Source: Bacteroidales bacterium
GTDB taxonomy: Bacteria > Bacteroidota > Bacteroidia > Bacteroidales > Muribaculaceae
Length of the DNA: 64,000 nucleotides
Assembly: GCA_019416285.1 (NCBI GenBank)
Contig: DXXM01000001.1
Location: 62,001-126,000, forward strand
Reading direction: 5' to 3'
Positions 8,535 through 17,033 of the stretch are shown here, piece after piece. Position 1 is the first letter of the stretch; each line of letters begins with the position of its first letter. The notes beneath the pieces are model-generated. The model saw nothing but the letters and a program-made list of their open reading frames with translations. It had not been told where the DNA came from and did not search any database. The position numbers and the translations under genes were made by a program.

Positions 8535-9632
8535 TTAAGATTTAAACAAGCGGGAGTCGCGGATGGTTTTTTCAAGTCCGGCGGTAAATTCGGTCTCTCC
8601 GCGGTCGATAAATTTAACCTTTATCGGTATGTAGAATATGGATTTCTTGAGCCGGTGGGGGAAATAGGGATTGTTGAGGATGCGCACAGCGTCTTTCTCT
8701 GTGGTGAAGATATACTTGTCCGTGCCGGGCATCTCGTCGTAAAGGCGGCTAATCTCCTCCATGTCCGACGACGTGAAATTATGGTGGTCGGTGAAGCGCT
8801 TGAGCTTTACCTTTGCCTTGTGGCGGCGCAGATAGCGCACGAAGGGTTTGGGATTGGCCACACCGGTCACCACAAGAATCGACGAAGCGGCGCTGAGTCT
8901 GTCGAGCGCGGGAATGTCATGGCCCTCATCAGGGAACACCGGCACGAGGTGGCCGTAGTTGTAGCGTGAGAAATAGAGTTTCTGATAGGGGAACAGCTTG
9001 AGATTTTCCTCGAATATGCGGTATTGCATCGGCTTCATGTCGGGCGGGCATTTCGTCACTACCACGATGTCCGCGCGGTTGAGCGCCCGCGCCGGCTCTC
9101 GCAGACGTCCGTAGGGGAGGAGCTTGTCGTTAAAGATGGGGCGGTTGTATTCCGTGAGTATGATGGAAACCGACGGCTTGACGTATCGGTGCTGGAACGC
9201 GTCATCAAGGATTATCATGTTGAGACCGGGATTGATTTCCCGCATCTTCCTGATGCCCTCGGAGCGCTTCTCGCATACGGCCACCGTGATGTCCGGTCCG
9301 AATTTGCGGTAAATCTGATAGGATTCGTCGCCTATATCCTCCGGACGCGACTGCGGGGTGGCGAGGACAAAGCCCTTTGTGGCGCGTTTGTAGCCTCGGG
9401 AGAGGACGCCGATATTGTATTTCCCTAGCAGTGACTCGACGATGTATTCGACGTGAGGAGTCTTGCCGGTGCCACCCATGGCGAGGTTGCCCACAACCAC
9501 CAGTGGGATGTCGAATTCCTGCTGTTTGAGCATGCCGGATTCAAACATCTTGTTGCGCACGGCCATACCCATCCCGTAGAGTTTCGAGATGGGATAGAGC
9601 AGGAGCATTGACAGGAATTTGTTGCGGGCCAA
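8535..9632 (-). CDS. lpxK: Tetraacyldisaccharide 4'-kinase
   Basis: Adds the 4'-phosphate to the lipid A disaccharide at the cytoplasmic face of the inner membrane. The 365-residue protein has the LpxK N-terminal hydrophobic helix, the P-loop GNLAMGGTGKTPHVEYI (about residues 48-64), LSRGYKR (78-84), the DE-like Walker B segment LNMIILDDAFQHR, LLPYGRLREP and the C-terminal TTEKDAVR. It begins 33 bp after sppA stops, which implies co-transcription with sppA. With the LptF/LptG-like permease at 4-5 kb it supports a lipid A-containing outer membrane. Confidence 0.95.
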   Translation of the reverse strand: MARNKFLSMLLLYPISKLYGMGMAVRNKMFESGMLKQQEFDIPLVVVGNLAMGGTGKTPHVEYIVESLLGKYNIGVLSRGYKRATKGFVLATPQSRPEDIGDESYQIYRKFGPDITVAVCEKRSEGIRKMREINPGLNMIILDDAFQHRYVKPSVSIILTEYNRPIFNDKLLPYGRLREPARALNRADIVVVTKCPPDMKPMQYRIFEENLKLFPYQKLYFSRYNYGHLVPVFPDEGHDIPALDRLSAASSILVVTGVANPKPFVRYLRRHKAKVKLKRFTDHHNFTSSDMEEISRLYDEMPGTDKYIFTTEKDAVRILNNPYFPHRLKKSIFYIPIKVKFIDRGETEFTAGLEKTIRDSRLFKS

Positions 9633-9665
9633 GTCGGGTTATAATTTTAGGGGAAGTGAGAAATA

Positions 9666-11444
9666 TCAGAGTGAGATATCGACGAAGTCCATGCGGCACT
9701 GCAGTGTCGACATGCCTTTCACGCGACGGAGGGTGTCGTAGAGCGAAGCCATTTCGCCGAGTTCGTCACGCACGAGCGAGGCCTTGAGGTCGGAACCGGC
9801 CTGAAGGAGCGGTGCATACCATTTCTGCTCCTTGTCGGGATAGACGGAGATGGTGTATGACTCGACATTGAGTTGCTTGGCCATGGCAGCTATGGCTGCG
9901 TCGAGGCCGCCGAGTTCATCGACAAGACCGAGCTTGAGAGCCTCGCGGCCATCCCACACGCGGCCTTCGCCTATCATCTTGATGGAATCCTGCGACATAC
10001 CTCTGCCCTGTGCGCAGCGCTTGGTGAAGAGGTCGTAGCCGCGCTCCACGTAGGCCTGCATAGCGGATGCCTGGGCGGGAGTCATTGGTTCCATAATCGA
10101 CGGGAAATTGCCGTTGGCGTTGGTCTGCACGGTTCCGGTGTTGATGCCGAGTTTCTCGTTCATGAGGCGCTTGGCGTTGGGAATCATGCCGAAAATGCCG
10201 ATAGAGCCGGTGAGAGTGACGGGCTGGGCGAAGATTTTGTCGGCTCCGCAGCTGATATAGTAGCCACCGGAAGCCGCATAGTCGGCCATCGACACATAGA
10301 AGGGTTTGCCGGTGATTTCCTTGAACTGTTCGAGCGCTTCCCAGATCTGCTCCGAGGCGAAAGCACTTCCGCCGGGAGAGTTGACATACATGATGAGAGC
10401 GTCGATGTCGTCGTCCTCCGCAAGAGAGAGAATCTGGGGAACCATGTCGGAGGCCACGATACCGTCGCCTTCGGTGTCGGTGATGTCGCCGCAGGCATAG
10501 AGTATGGCTATTTCGGCGCCCTTGCCGTTGCCCACCTTGTTGAGCTCGGCGCTCTTGGCATAGTCGGCGGTGCCGATGTAGGGAATATCCTTGGCCTTGC
10601 CGCAGTCGGTCAGGGCCACGAGCTTGTCGTCGAACTCATGGCGATACACGAGACCGTCGGCCAGCTTCATGGGCACATAGTCGGCTGTGGGGCGGGTGAA
10701 CACGAAATCGTCGGCCCACTCGTTGACCTTGGCCACGTCGACTCCGCGGGCTTCCGCGATGGACGAGGTGAGTGTCTGCCAGATGTTGCCGAGATAGAGC
10801 TGCTGCTGCTCGCGCGAGGGCTCGCTCATCTGGTCGAGGATGAAGGGCTCGACCGCGCTCTTGTAGGTACCCACTTTCACAACCTGAACCTCCACGCCCA
10901 CTTTTTGAAGGAGCTGGTGGAAGAACATTGTGGTGGCCGAGAGACCGTGGATGTCAATCTGGCCTATCGGGTTGATGAAGATGCTGTCGGCGGCCGCGGC
11001 TATGTAATAGTCGCCCTGGGTGTACATGTCGCCGTAGGCATAAATCCATTTGGAGGGAGCGGCTTCCTTGAATTTGTGGAGCGCCTCGACAATCGCCGAG
11101 CGCTGTGCGAGGCCTGCGCCCGCGCCGTTGGCCGAGATGACAATGCCGTCGATGCGGTCGTCGGTGGCGGCGGCCACGATGGAGCCGGTTATGTCTGAAA
11201 GAATCTGTGAGCCTTTCTCCTCGCCGCGGACCACGGTCATGAAATCAATCTTGGGTTCCGTGTCGAGGATAGAGCCTGAGAGGTCAACCTTGAGTATCGA
11301 ATGTTTCTTGATCTCGACAGTCGATGAGCCGATGGAGGTGGCCATTGCCGCACTTATCACGAGGATGAATCCGACGAAAGCCAGCAGCAGGGAGAACCAG
11401 ATGCCGGCGAGTGTGGCGAGAAATGAGATGAAAAATTTTTTCAT
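9666..11444 (-). CDS. sppA: Signal peptide peptidase SppA, 67 kDa type
   Basis: A membrane-anchored Ser/Lys protease that degrades released signal peptides. The 592-residue protein is the long type with two tandem S49 domains. An N-terminal membrane segment covers residues about 5-36. The catalytic Lys lies in the first domain (VGTYKSAVEPF, Lys195) and the Ser in the second (VNSPGGSAFASE, Ser360), matching the split active site known for the Escherichia coli enzyme. It heads the sppA-lpxK-PNP-thiL run and has a full consensus promoter 40-70 bp upstream. Confidence 0.95.
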   Translation of the reverse strand: MKKFFISFLATLAGIWFSLLLAFVGFILVISAAMATSIGSSTVEIKKHSILKVDLSGSILDTEPKIDFMTVVRGEEKGSQILSDITGSIVAAATDDRIDGIVISANGAGAGLAQRSAIVEALHKFKEAAPSKWIYAYGDMYTQGDYYIAAAADSIFINPIGQIDIHGLSATTMFFHQLLQKVGVEVQVVKVGTYKSAVEPFILDQMSEPSREQQQLYLGNIWQTLTSSIAEARGVDVAKVNEWADDFVFTRPTADYVPMKLADGLVYRHEFDDKLVALTDCGKAKDIPYIGTADYAKSAELNKVGNGKGAEIAILYACGDITDTEGDGIVASDMVPQILSLAEDDDIDALIMYVNSPGGSAFASEQIWEALEQFKEITGKPFYVSMADYAASGGYYISCGADKIFAQPVTLTGSIGIFGMIPNAKRLMNEKLGINTGTVQTNANGNFPSIMEPMTPAQASAMQAYVERGYDLFTKRCAQGRGMSQDSIKMIGEGRVWDGREALKLGLVDELGGLDAAIAAMAKQLNVESYTISVYPDKEQKWYAPLLQAGSDLKASLVRDELGEMASLYDTLRRVKGMSTLQCRMDFVDISL

Positions 11445-11805
11445 TCCGTATGTTTAAATGAATGGTTATAGCGCTAAAACTCTACAAAAGTACGACATCG
11501 CGCCGTCAATAACAAATTTTTCGGCCATATATAATTAATATAGGTAGAAGAACGGGTCCCTTTCCGCCCATGAAAAGTCCGGTTTGCCCCCTCGGGAAGC
11601 GGCGCAGGGTTGTCGGCTGACTGTCAGGTGACTGTGAAAACCGATACTTTTTTAACAAAATTATGTCAAATTTAGTCAAACCGGCCCGAAAATACGCTTT
11701 TTTTGCTTTCATATCTGAAATAAATGTTTAACTTTGCCAAGGAACCTTTAGGATTCTCCGGAATCCACCTGATGAAACTTCTTACCGTATTCTTTCTTTG
11801 TTACC
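11445..11805. other. Divergent intergenic region sppA / AraC regulator
   Basis: 361 bp without a convincing gene. It holds the sppA promoter (minus strand) and, on the plus strand, a -7-like TAACTTTG (11729-11736) with TTTG at 11702-11705 (23-bp spacer, slightly long) about 70 bp before the regulator ATG. A short minus-strand open frame at 11506-11712 has no signal or family feature and is not called. Confidence 0.6.
11485..11516 (-). promoter_or_regulatory. Bacteroidetes-type promoter of sppA operon
   Basis: Read on the minus strand, TTTG (11516-11513), a 20-bp spacer and TACTTTTG (11492-11485) match the Bacteroidetes -33/-7 consensus TTTG-N19-21-TAnnTTTG exactly. The expected start site is about 35-40 nt before the sppA ATG. 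Confidence 0.75.
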
Positions 11806-12681
11806 ATGAATAAGATCATAACCGAAATCACTCCTCTTTCGGAGAAAGATTGCTTCTATCTGATTGACAGATATAAAGACAGGTTCACCTATCCTGTCCA
11901 CCGCCACGGTGAATATGAGCTCAACTTCGTAGCCAACTGCGAGGGAGCGCCCCGTGTGGTGGGAGATTCGATAGAGACTCTCGGGCAGTATGATCTTGTG
12001 CTCATAGGCCACGGAATAGAACACGGCTGGGAGCAGCACGAATGTACAAGCGACAAGATTCGCGAGATAACGATACAATTTTCACCGGAACTCTTCGGCG
12101 AGTCGCTCATGGCCAAGACTCAAATGGCGAGCATCAGACGCATGCTCGAAATCAGCTCCAACGGCATAGCCTTTACCTGCGAGGGCATCATGAGGGTCTA
12201 CAACAAGCTTGACAATCTGACCAAAATCGAGTCGGGTTTCTACAGGATGCTCGAACTCATGGCGATTCTACACGAACTCGCCGAGGACGGCCACTATCGC
12301 AAGCTCTCGAGCTCCTCGTTTGCTTCGCTGAAGCCTTCGGGCGACAGCCGCCGTGTGCAGAAGGTGAAGGACTATATCAATGCCCACTATAAGGAGGATA
12401 TACGCCTGAACGAACTGGCCGATCTCGCCGGAATGACCCCGACCGCCTTCAGCCGCTTCTTCAAGCTCCGCACCGGCCGCTCGATTTCCGACTATGTAAT
12501 CGATATCCGTCTCGGCCACGCCACCCGCCAGCTCGTCGACTCGACAACATCGGTCGCCGAGATATGCTACGGATGCGGATTCAACAACGTGTCGAATTTC
12601 AACCGCATTTTCAAGAAGAAAAAGGGCAATTCGCCCAAAGTGTTCCGCGAAATCTACCAGCACCATAAGGTCCTGGTCTGA
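11806..12681 (+). CDS. AraC-family transcriptional regulator of the glucomannan PUL
   Basis: A 291-residue one-component regulator. The N-terminal half has a cupin-like sensing domain (HRHGEYELNFV near residues 32-42, GQYDLVLIGHGIEHGW near 64-80). The C-terminal 100 residues carry two helix-turn-helix motifs of the AraC/XylS type: LNELADLAGMTPTAFSRFFK (about 205-224) and VAEICYGCGFNNVSNFNRIFK (from about 250), followed by GNSPKVFRE. It points into the PUL and is separated from the first glycosidase by about 100 bp, so it is the obvious candidate local regulator, probably responding to a sugar. Bacteroides PULs are more often controlled by hybrid two-component or SusR-type proteins. Target sites are inferred only (see the repeats at 27526 and 16893). 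Confidence 0.9.
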   Translation: MNKIITEITPLSEKDCFYLIDRYKDRFTYPVHRHGEYELNFVANCEGAPRVVGDSIETLGQYDLVLIGHGIEHGWEQHECTSDKIREITIQFSPELFGESLMAKTQMASIRRMLEISSNGIAFTCEGIMRVYNKLDNLTKIESGFYRMLELMAILHELAEDGHYRKLSSSSFASLKPSGDSRRVQKVKDYINAHYKEDIRLNELADLAGMTPTAFSRFFKLRTGRSISDYVIDIRLGHATRQLVDSTTSVAEICYGCGFNNVSNFNRIFKKKKGNSPKVFREIYQHHKVLV

Positions 12682-12788
12682 TTCCTCCCTCGCGCAGTCT
12701 CCTGTAGCCTGTGCGCCGGATAAATAATGCAAATACCAAGTCAAAACCTCACATTTCTTATCAATATATCATTATACCAAATAACCGT

Positions 12789-13808
12789 ATGAAATCACTG
12801 TTCTTCTCGATTGCCTCCGCATTGCTGCTCTGCGCGGCGGCAGGTTGCGGTCAGCGCAACTCCGGCTCGGCCGACGGCGCTGAGGGCGCCGATACCACAG
12901 CCACCCTGCAGGTGAGTCCTCTCAGTGTCAGAGGGACCGCACTCGTCGGTATCGACGGCGACACGGTAGTGCTCAACGGCCCCTCGCTCGGCTGGCACAG
13001 CAACTGGGGGCGTTTCTACAACGAGGGAACAGTCAGGGCGCTGAAAGAGAAATGGGGCGCGAATATAGTCCGTGCGGCCATCGGCGCGCATCCCTCGGGC
13101 GACTGTGTCAACGGCTATTCTGTCGATTCGGCCAATGCAGTCAACCTCGCGGTCAATGTGATAGACGCCGCCATAGCCAACGGCATGTATGTCATCTGCG
13201 ACTGGCACTCCCACAACAACACTCTCGCCGACGCAAAGAAATTTTTCACCGTCATAAGCGAGAAATACGGCGATTCCCCCAACATCCTCTACGAGATATG
13301 GAATGAGCCTCTCGAAATCCCCTGGCAGGAAATAAGGGACTATGCCGACGAGCTCATCCCCGTCATCCGCCGCAACGCTCCCCATTCGGTAATCATCGTC
13401 GGCACTCCCAAATGGGATCAGGATGTAGATGTGGCGGCTGAAAATCCGCTCATGCAGCCAAATCTACTCTATTCGCTGCATTTCTACGCCGGTACTCACA
13501 AGGACTGGAACCGCGGCAAGGCCGAGACAGCCATCGCCGCCGGTCTGCCTCTCATTATCTCGGAGTGCGGTTCGATGGACCACACCGGCGACGGCCCGAT
13601 TGACTATGAATCGTGGCGCGAGTGGATGGATTTCGCCGACAGCCACAAGCTCTCGGTGCTGATGTGGGACATCGCCGACAAAAACGAGACCTGCTCGATG
13701 ATTTCGGCCTCCGCTCCGGACAACGGTATGGAATGGAGCGAAGAGGACCTCAAGGAGTGGGCGCAGCTTGCCAGAAAGACTATCCGCGAGCGCAACGGCG
13801 TGGAATGA
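12789..13808 (+). CDS. GH5 endoglucanase-like lipoprotein (GH5_2 type)
   Basis: A 339-residue secreted glycoside hydrolase family 5 enzyme, probably cutting beta-1,4-glucosyl links in glucomannan. I chose the ATG at 12789 because it begins a signal peptide with a lipobox (AAGC, residues 17-20); the upstream in-frame ATG at 12711 only adds 26 unrelated residues. Family marks are LNGPSLGWHSNW, the strand VICDWHSHNN, the acid/base Glu173 in ILYEIWNEP and the nucleophile Glu259 in LIISECGS. The YEIWNEP form points to subfamily 2 (cellulases). Trp-rich cleft residues are present. First enzyme gene of the PUL; it is followed by the esterase gene. Substrate is inferred from context. Confidence 0.88.
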   Translation: MKSLFFSIASALLLCAAAGCGQRNSGSADGAEGADTTATLQVSPLSVRGTALVGIDGDTVVLNGPSLGWHSNWGRFYNEGTVRALKEKWGANIVRAAIGAHPSGDCVNGYSVDSANAVNLAVNVIDAAIANGMYVICDWHSHNNTLADAKKFFTVISEKYGDSPNILYEIWNEPLEIPWQEIRDYADELIPVIRRNAPHSVIIVGTPKWDQDVDVAAENPLMQPNLLYSLHFYAGTHKDWNRGKAETAIAAGLPLIISECGSMDHTGDGPIDYESWREWMDFADSHKLSVLMWDIADKNETCSMISASAPDNGMEWSEEDLKEWAQLARKTIRERNGVE

Positions 13809-13901
13809 CCCGCGTAAATAACGCTCCCTCACCATTATCAGACTGATATAACATCATAACATTTCTTTTTATCGGATAATAAACCAATCAAGAGACCTAT
13901 C

Positions 13902-15372
13902 ATGCAGATTCTCAGCCGCACTTTATTTTCGCTCTCTCGCAGTGTGTCCGCTGGCCCAGTATGCAGTGGAACTTCCCGACATCATCAGTGACAACGCTGT
14001 CCTTCAGCAGAATTCCAACGTGAAGCTGTGGGGATGGAGCGAGCCCGGACGCACGGTAAAAGTGACTCCCTCGTGGGCGCCTGAAAAGAGCTATACAGCC
14101 AAGGCTGCCCCCGGTACAGGACGCTGGGAGGTGGAGGTGGCTACTCCCGCCGCATCTTTCACCCCTCAGAGCGTTAGTTTCGACGACGGCGTGGCCCCTG
14201 CGAAAATCGATAATGTGCTTATCGGCGAAGTGTGGTTATGCTCCGGGCAGTCCAATATGGAAATGCCCCTGAGAGGTTTCTGGTGTCAGCCGGTCGAAGG
14301 CGCGGCGCAGGCCATAGCCTATTCCGGAAAATATCCCGGCATACGTGTGGCCACTGTCCCCAAACGAGGTGCATACGAGCCGCAGGATAAGGCTGAGGGA
14401 AAATGGATGCTCTCAAAGCCTGAAAACGCACATGAATTCTCGGCTTTGGCCTATTTCTTCGCCCGCTCGCTCACTGATATGCTCAACGTGCCGGTAGGAA
14501 TCATCAGCTGCGCCTACGGAGGCTCAAAAATCGAGGGCTGGATGCCTGAAGCGTTGGTCAGCTCCTATCCGGGCTGGGATGTAGAGGCCGAAAAGAGCAG
14601 ACCCGACTCAGTCTTTCACGAATATGAGAGAAGCAGTGTGATGTATAATGCTATGCTCCATCCCGTTATAGGCTACACCGTCAAAGGCTTCCTGTGGAAT
14701 CAGGGCGAGTCGAATGTCGGGCGCCACAAGGAATATCCCGAACACCAGCGCGACATGGTTCAAGCCTGGCGTCAGGAGTGGGGCGACGACAACCTGCCAT
14801 TCTATTTCGTTGAGCTCCCCGGCTGGAAATACGGCAACGGCGAGGAGACTGCCGCAGCGTTTTTCCGCGAGTGCCAGCATCGTGCGGCCGAAATCACCCC
14901 CAACAGCGGGATTGTCTGCACCACAGACCTTGTGTATCCCTTTGAAATCGAGGATATCCATGCGCGGAAGAAGCAGGAGATAGGGGAGCGCCTCGCGTTT
15001 ATGGCCGCAGACCGCACATACGGTGTCAGAGGTGTGCCCTCGACCTATCCCCGCTATAAATCAGTGGATCTTCTCGGCGATAAGGCTGTGGTTCATTTCA
15101 GCAATGCCGACGCAGGTCTCAATCCCAATATGAATCTGAAGGGCTTCGAAGTGGCCGGTGCCGACCGGATTTTCTATCCCGCCACCGCCACCGAGGACTG
15201 GAACGCGCGCACCGTCACCGTGAGCTCCGACAAGGTTCCCGACATCAAGGCCGTGCGCTACTGCTTCAGCAATTTCGCCATCGGCACGCTGAAGGACATG
15301 TATGGCATGCCCCTCGTCCCCTTCCGGACAGATGACTGGGACGACGCCCGCCGCGCATGCAATCTTAAATGA
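13902..15372 (+). pseudogene. SASA-type (sialate O-acetylesterase-like) carbohydrate esterase, signal peptide out of frame
   Basis: The main frame (13942-15372, about 476 codons) encodes an SGNH-type esterase of the SASA family: LPDIISDNAVLQQ near its start, the nucleophile motif WLCSGQSNMEMPL, CAYGGSKIEGWMPEA, GYTVKGFLWNQGESN, and a C-terminal D..H-like DIHARKKQEIG. In a mannan PUL its likely job is removal of O-acetyl groups from glucomannan. The frame has no ATG. A good start at 13902 opens a signal peptide (MQILSRTLFSLS) but in another frame, which stops at 13989. One more CT unit in the (CT)3 run near 13932-13937, or loss of one T at 13926-13929, joins the two into a normal exported esterase. 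Either a real frameshift or a sequence error; without repair only a GTG start at 13942 lacking most of the signal is possible. Confidence 0.75.
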
Positions 15373-15484
15373 TTTTACATCTGCGGAAAGAAATATGTAA
15401 TTTTTGACATTAAGATATAAACCGGATAATACAATTTCTAAGCTAAGATTATCTAACAATTCTCCCTTTATTTGCAAAATTGCC

Positions 15485-16816
15485 ATGAAAATCCGTAAAC
15501 GCATGATGATTCCGACCATTGTCGGAGCTATCGCCGTGGCCTGTTCAGGGGGTGGCGCGTCATCTTCGAAATCGACTGTGAACCACGACACAGATTTTGT
15601 GACTGTCCGCGACGGAGAGTTCAGAATCGGTGATTCCACCTACAGGTATATAGGTACGAATTTCTGGTATGGCCCGATTCTCGCATCCGAGGGCCGGGGC
15701 GGAGACCGTGAGCGTCTTGCCCGCGAACTTGATTTCCTGCAGGAACTCGGCGTGACGAATCTGCGTGTCCTCGCCGGTGCCGACGGCGCCGAGGGGCTCG
15801 CCTCGCATGTTGAACCCGTGTTGCAGACCGCGCCGGGTGTCTACAACGACACTCTCCTGCGCGGTCTCGACTACTTTCTCGCCGATCTTGAGAAGCGCGG
15901 CATGAAGGCCGTGGTCTATCTCAACAATGCCTGGGAGTGGAGTGGCGGTTTCTCCACCTATCTTGAGTGGGCCGGTGCGGGCGAGGCCGTCAATCCCGCC
16001 GACGCAGGCTATCCGGCCTACATGGAATATGCCTCGGGCTTTGTGCGCAACGACTCGGCCAAGGCGCTCGCCGCCTCCCATGTCAGAAACATCGTGGGGC
16101 GCGTCAACACCGTGACCGGCAGGCCATACGCCGAATCCCCGGCCATTATGTCGTGGCAGATTGCCAACGAGCCGCGTCCCTTCTCGCAGGAGAGCATGCG
16201 CCCCTTCGCGGAGTGGATAGGGGAGACCGCGCGGCTCATCAAGAGCATCGACTCCAACCATCTCGTATCGGTAGGCAGCGAGGGTTCATGGGGTTGTGAG
16301 AACTCTGTTGAGCTCTGGAACGAAATCCACGCCATCCCCGAGGTGGATTATGCCACCATCCACATCTGGCCCTACAACTGGAGCTGGGTAAGTCCCGACG
16401 CGATTACCGACAGCGTCGATGTGGCCATTGCCAACACCGACGCCTACATAGCCGAGCATCACCGGAGCCTTGCCGCCGCACTCGCCGGTCCCGACGGTCG
16501 GGGGAAGTCAAAACCGATAGTGCTCGAGGAGTTCGGCTATCCGCGCGACGGCATGGCCATAGCCCCCGGTTCGGCCGTGAGCGGACGCGATAGATACTAC
16601 AGCTACATTTTCGATGAGGTGGCGGGCAAGGGACGTCTCGCCGGAGTCAATTTCTGGGCCTGGGGCGGATATGCCGCTCCCGCTCATGAGACATGGCGCC
16701 GCGGCGAGGACTACACCGGCGATCCCGCGCAGGAAGCCCAGGGCCTCAATTCTGTTTTCGCCGCCGATTCGACCACTCTCGCTGTCATCAGAAAAGGAGT
16801 GTCAAAACTACACTAA
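15485..16816 (+). CDS. GH5 beta-mannanase lipoprotein (GH5_7 type)
   Basis: A 443-residue secreted GH5 enzyme that by family should cut internal beta-1,4-mannosidic bonds. The ATG at 15485 begins a basic-hydrophobic signal and lipobox (AVAC, residues 17-20); the earlier in-frame ATG at 15404 adds an implausible leader. Typical GH5_7 landmarks are YRYIGTNFWYG (53-63), ELGVTNLRVLAGADG (87-101), the acid/base Glu229 in WQIANEPR, HIWPYNWSW (293-301) and the nucleophile Glu349 in IVLEEFGYPRD. It closes the first enzyme block of the PUL; susC follows with its own promoter. Confidence 0.9.
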   Translation: MKIRKRMMIPTIVGAIAVACSGGGASSSKSTVNHDTDFVTVRDGEFRIGDSTYRYIGTNFWYGPILASEGRGGDRERLARELDFLQELGVTNLRVLAGADGAEGLASHVEPVLQTAPGVYNDTLLRGLDYFLADLEKRGMKAVVYLNNAWEWSGGFSTYLEWAGAGEAVNPADAGYPAYMEYASGFVRNDSAKALAASHVRNIVGRVNTVTGRPYAESPAIMSWQIANEPRPFSQESMRPFAEWIGETARLIKSIDSNHLVSVGSEGSWGCENSVELWNEIHAIPEVDYATIHIWPYNWSWVSPDAITDSVDVAIANTDAYIAEHHRSLAAALAGPDGRGKSKPIVLEEFGYPRDGMAIAPGSAVSGRDRYYSYIFDEVAGKGRLAGVNFWAWGGYAAPAHETWRRGEDYTGDPAQEAQGLNSVFAADSTTLAVIRKGVSKLH

Positions 16817-16892
16817 TTCCAACATAACTACGGCTTTAACACCATTTGCGGCCGAGCTTGCAAAACAATGTTATTAGGTGATAAAAAAGTGT

Positions 16893-16923
16893 AAGTCTCA
16901 ATGGAGACTTTGCACTACTTTTG
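16893..16923 (+). promoter_or_regulatory. susC promoter with overlapping palindrome
   Basis: A -7 element TACTTTTG (16916-16923) fits the Bacteroidetes consensus. No TTTG/TTG occurs at the right distance; the -33 position is occupied by a palindrome with perfect 7-bp arms (16893-16899 AAGTCTC, 16904-16910 GAGACTT, loop AATG) that can be extended outward by AGTG/CACT with an internal loop. This arrangement suggests an activator or repressor site in place of a good -33 box. The mRNA leader would be about 100 nt. Confidence 0.5.
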
Positions 16924-17033
16924 TCATGTCACAATTATGCTGTACTGCCCTTGTAATGATACAAAAAGTATACCTTAAATATAAACTATTGACATCCCGA
17001 TGAATTTTTAATCTCTTACCTTAAAATTGCAAT

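Noticed and set aside
9873..11198. A 441-codon open frame antisense to sppA.
   Set aside because: His/Gly/Val-rich composition typical of the complementary strand; sppA in the other strand is full length with catalytic residues.
11506..11712. 68-codon minus-strand frame upstream of sppA.
   Set aside because: It overlaps the sppA promoter and has no recognisable protein feature.
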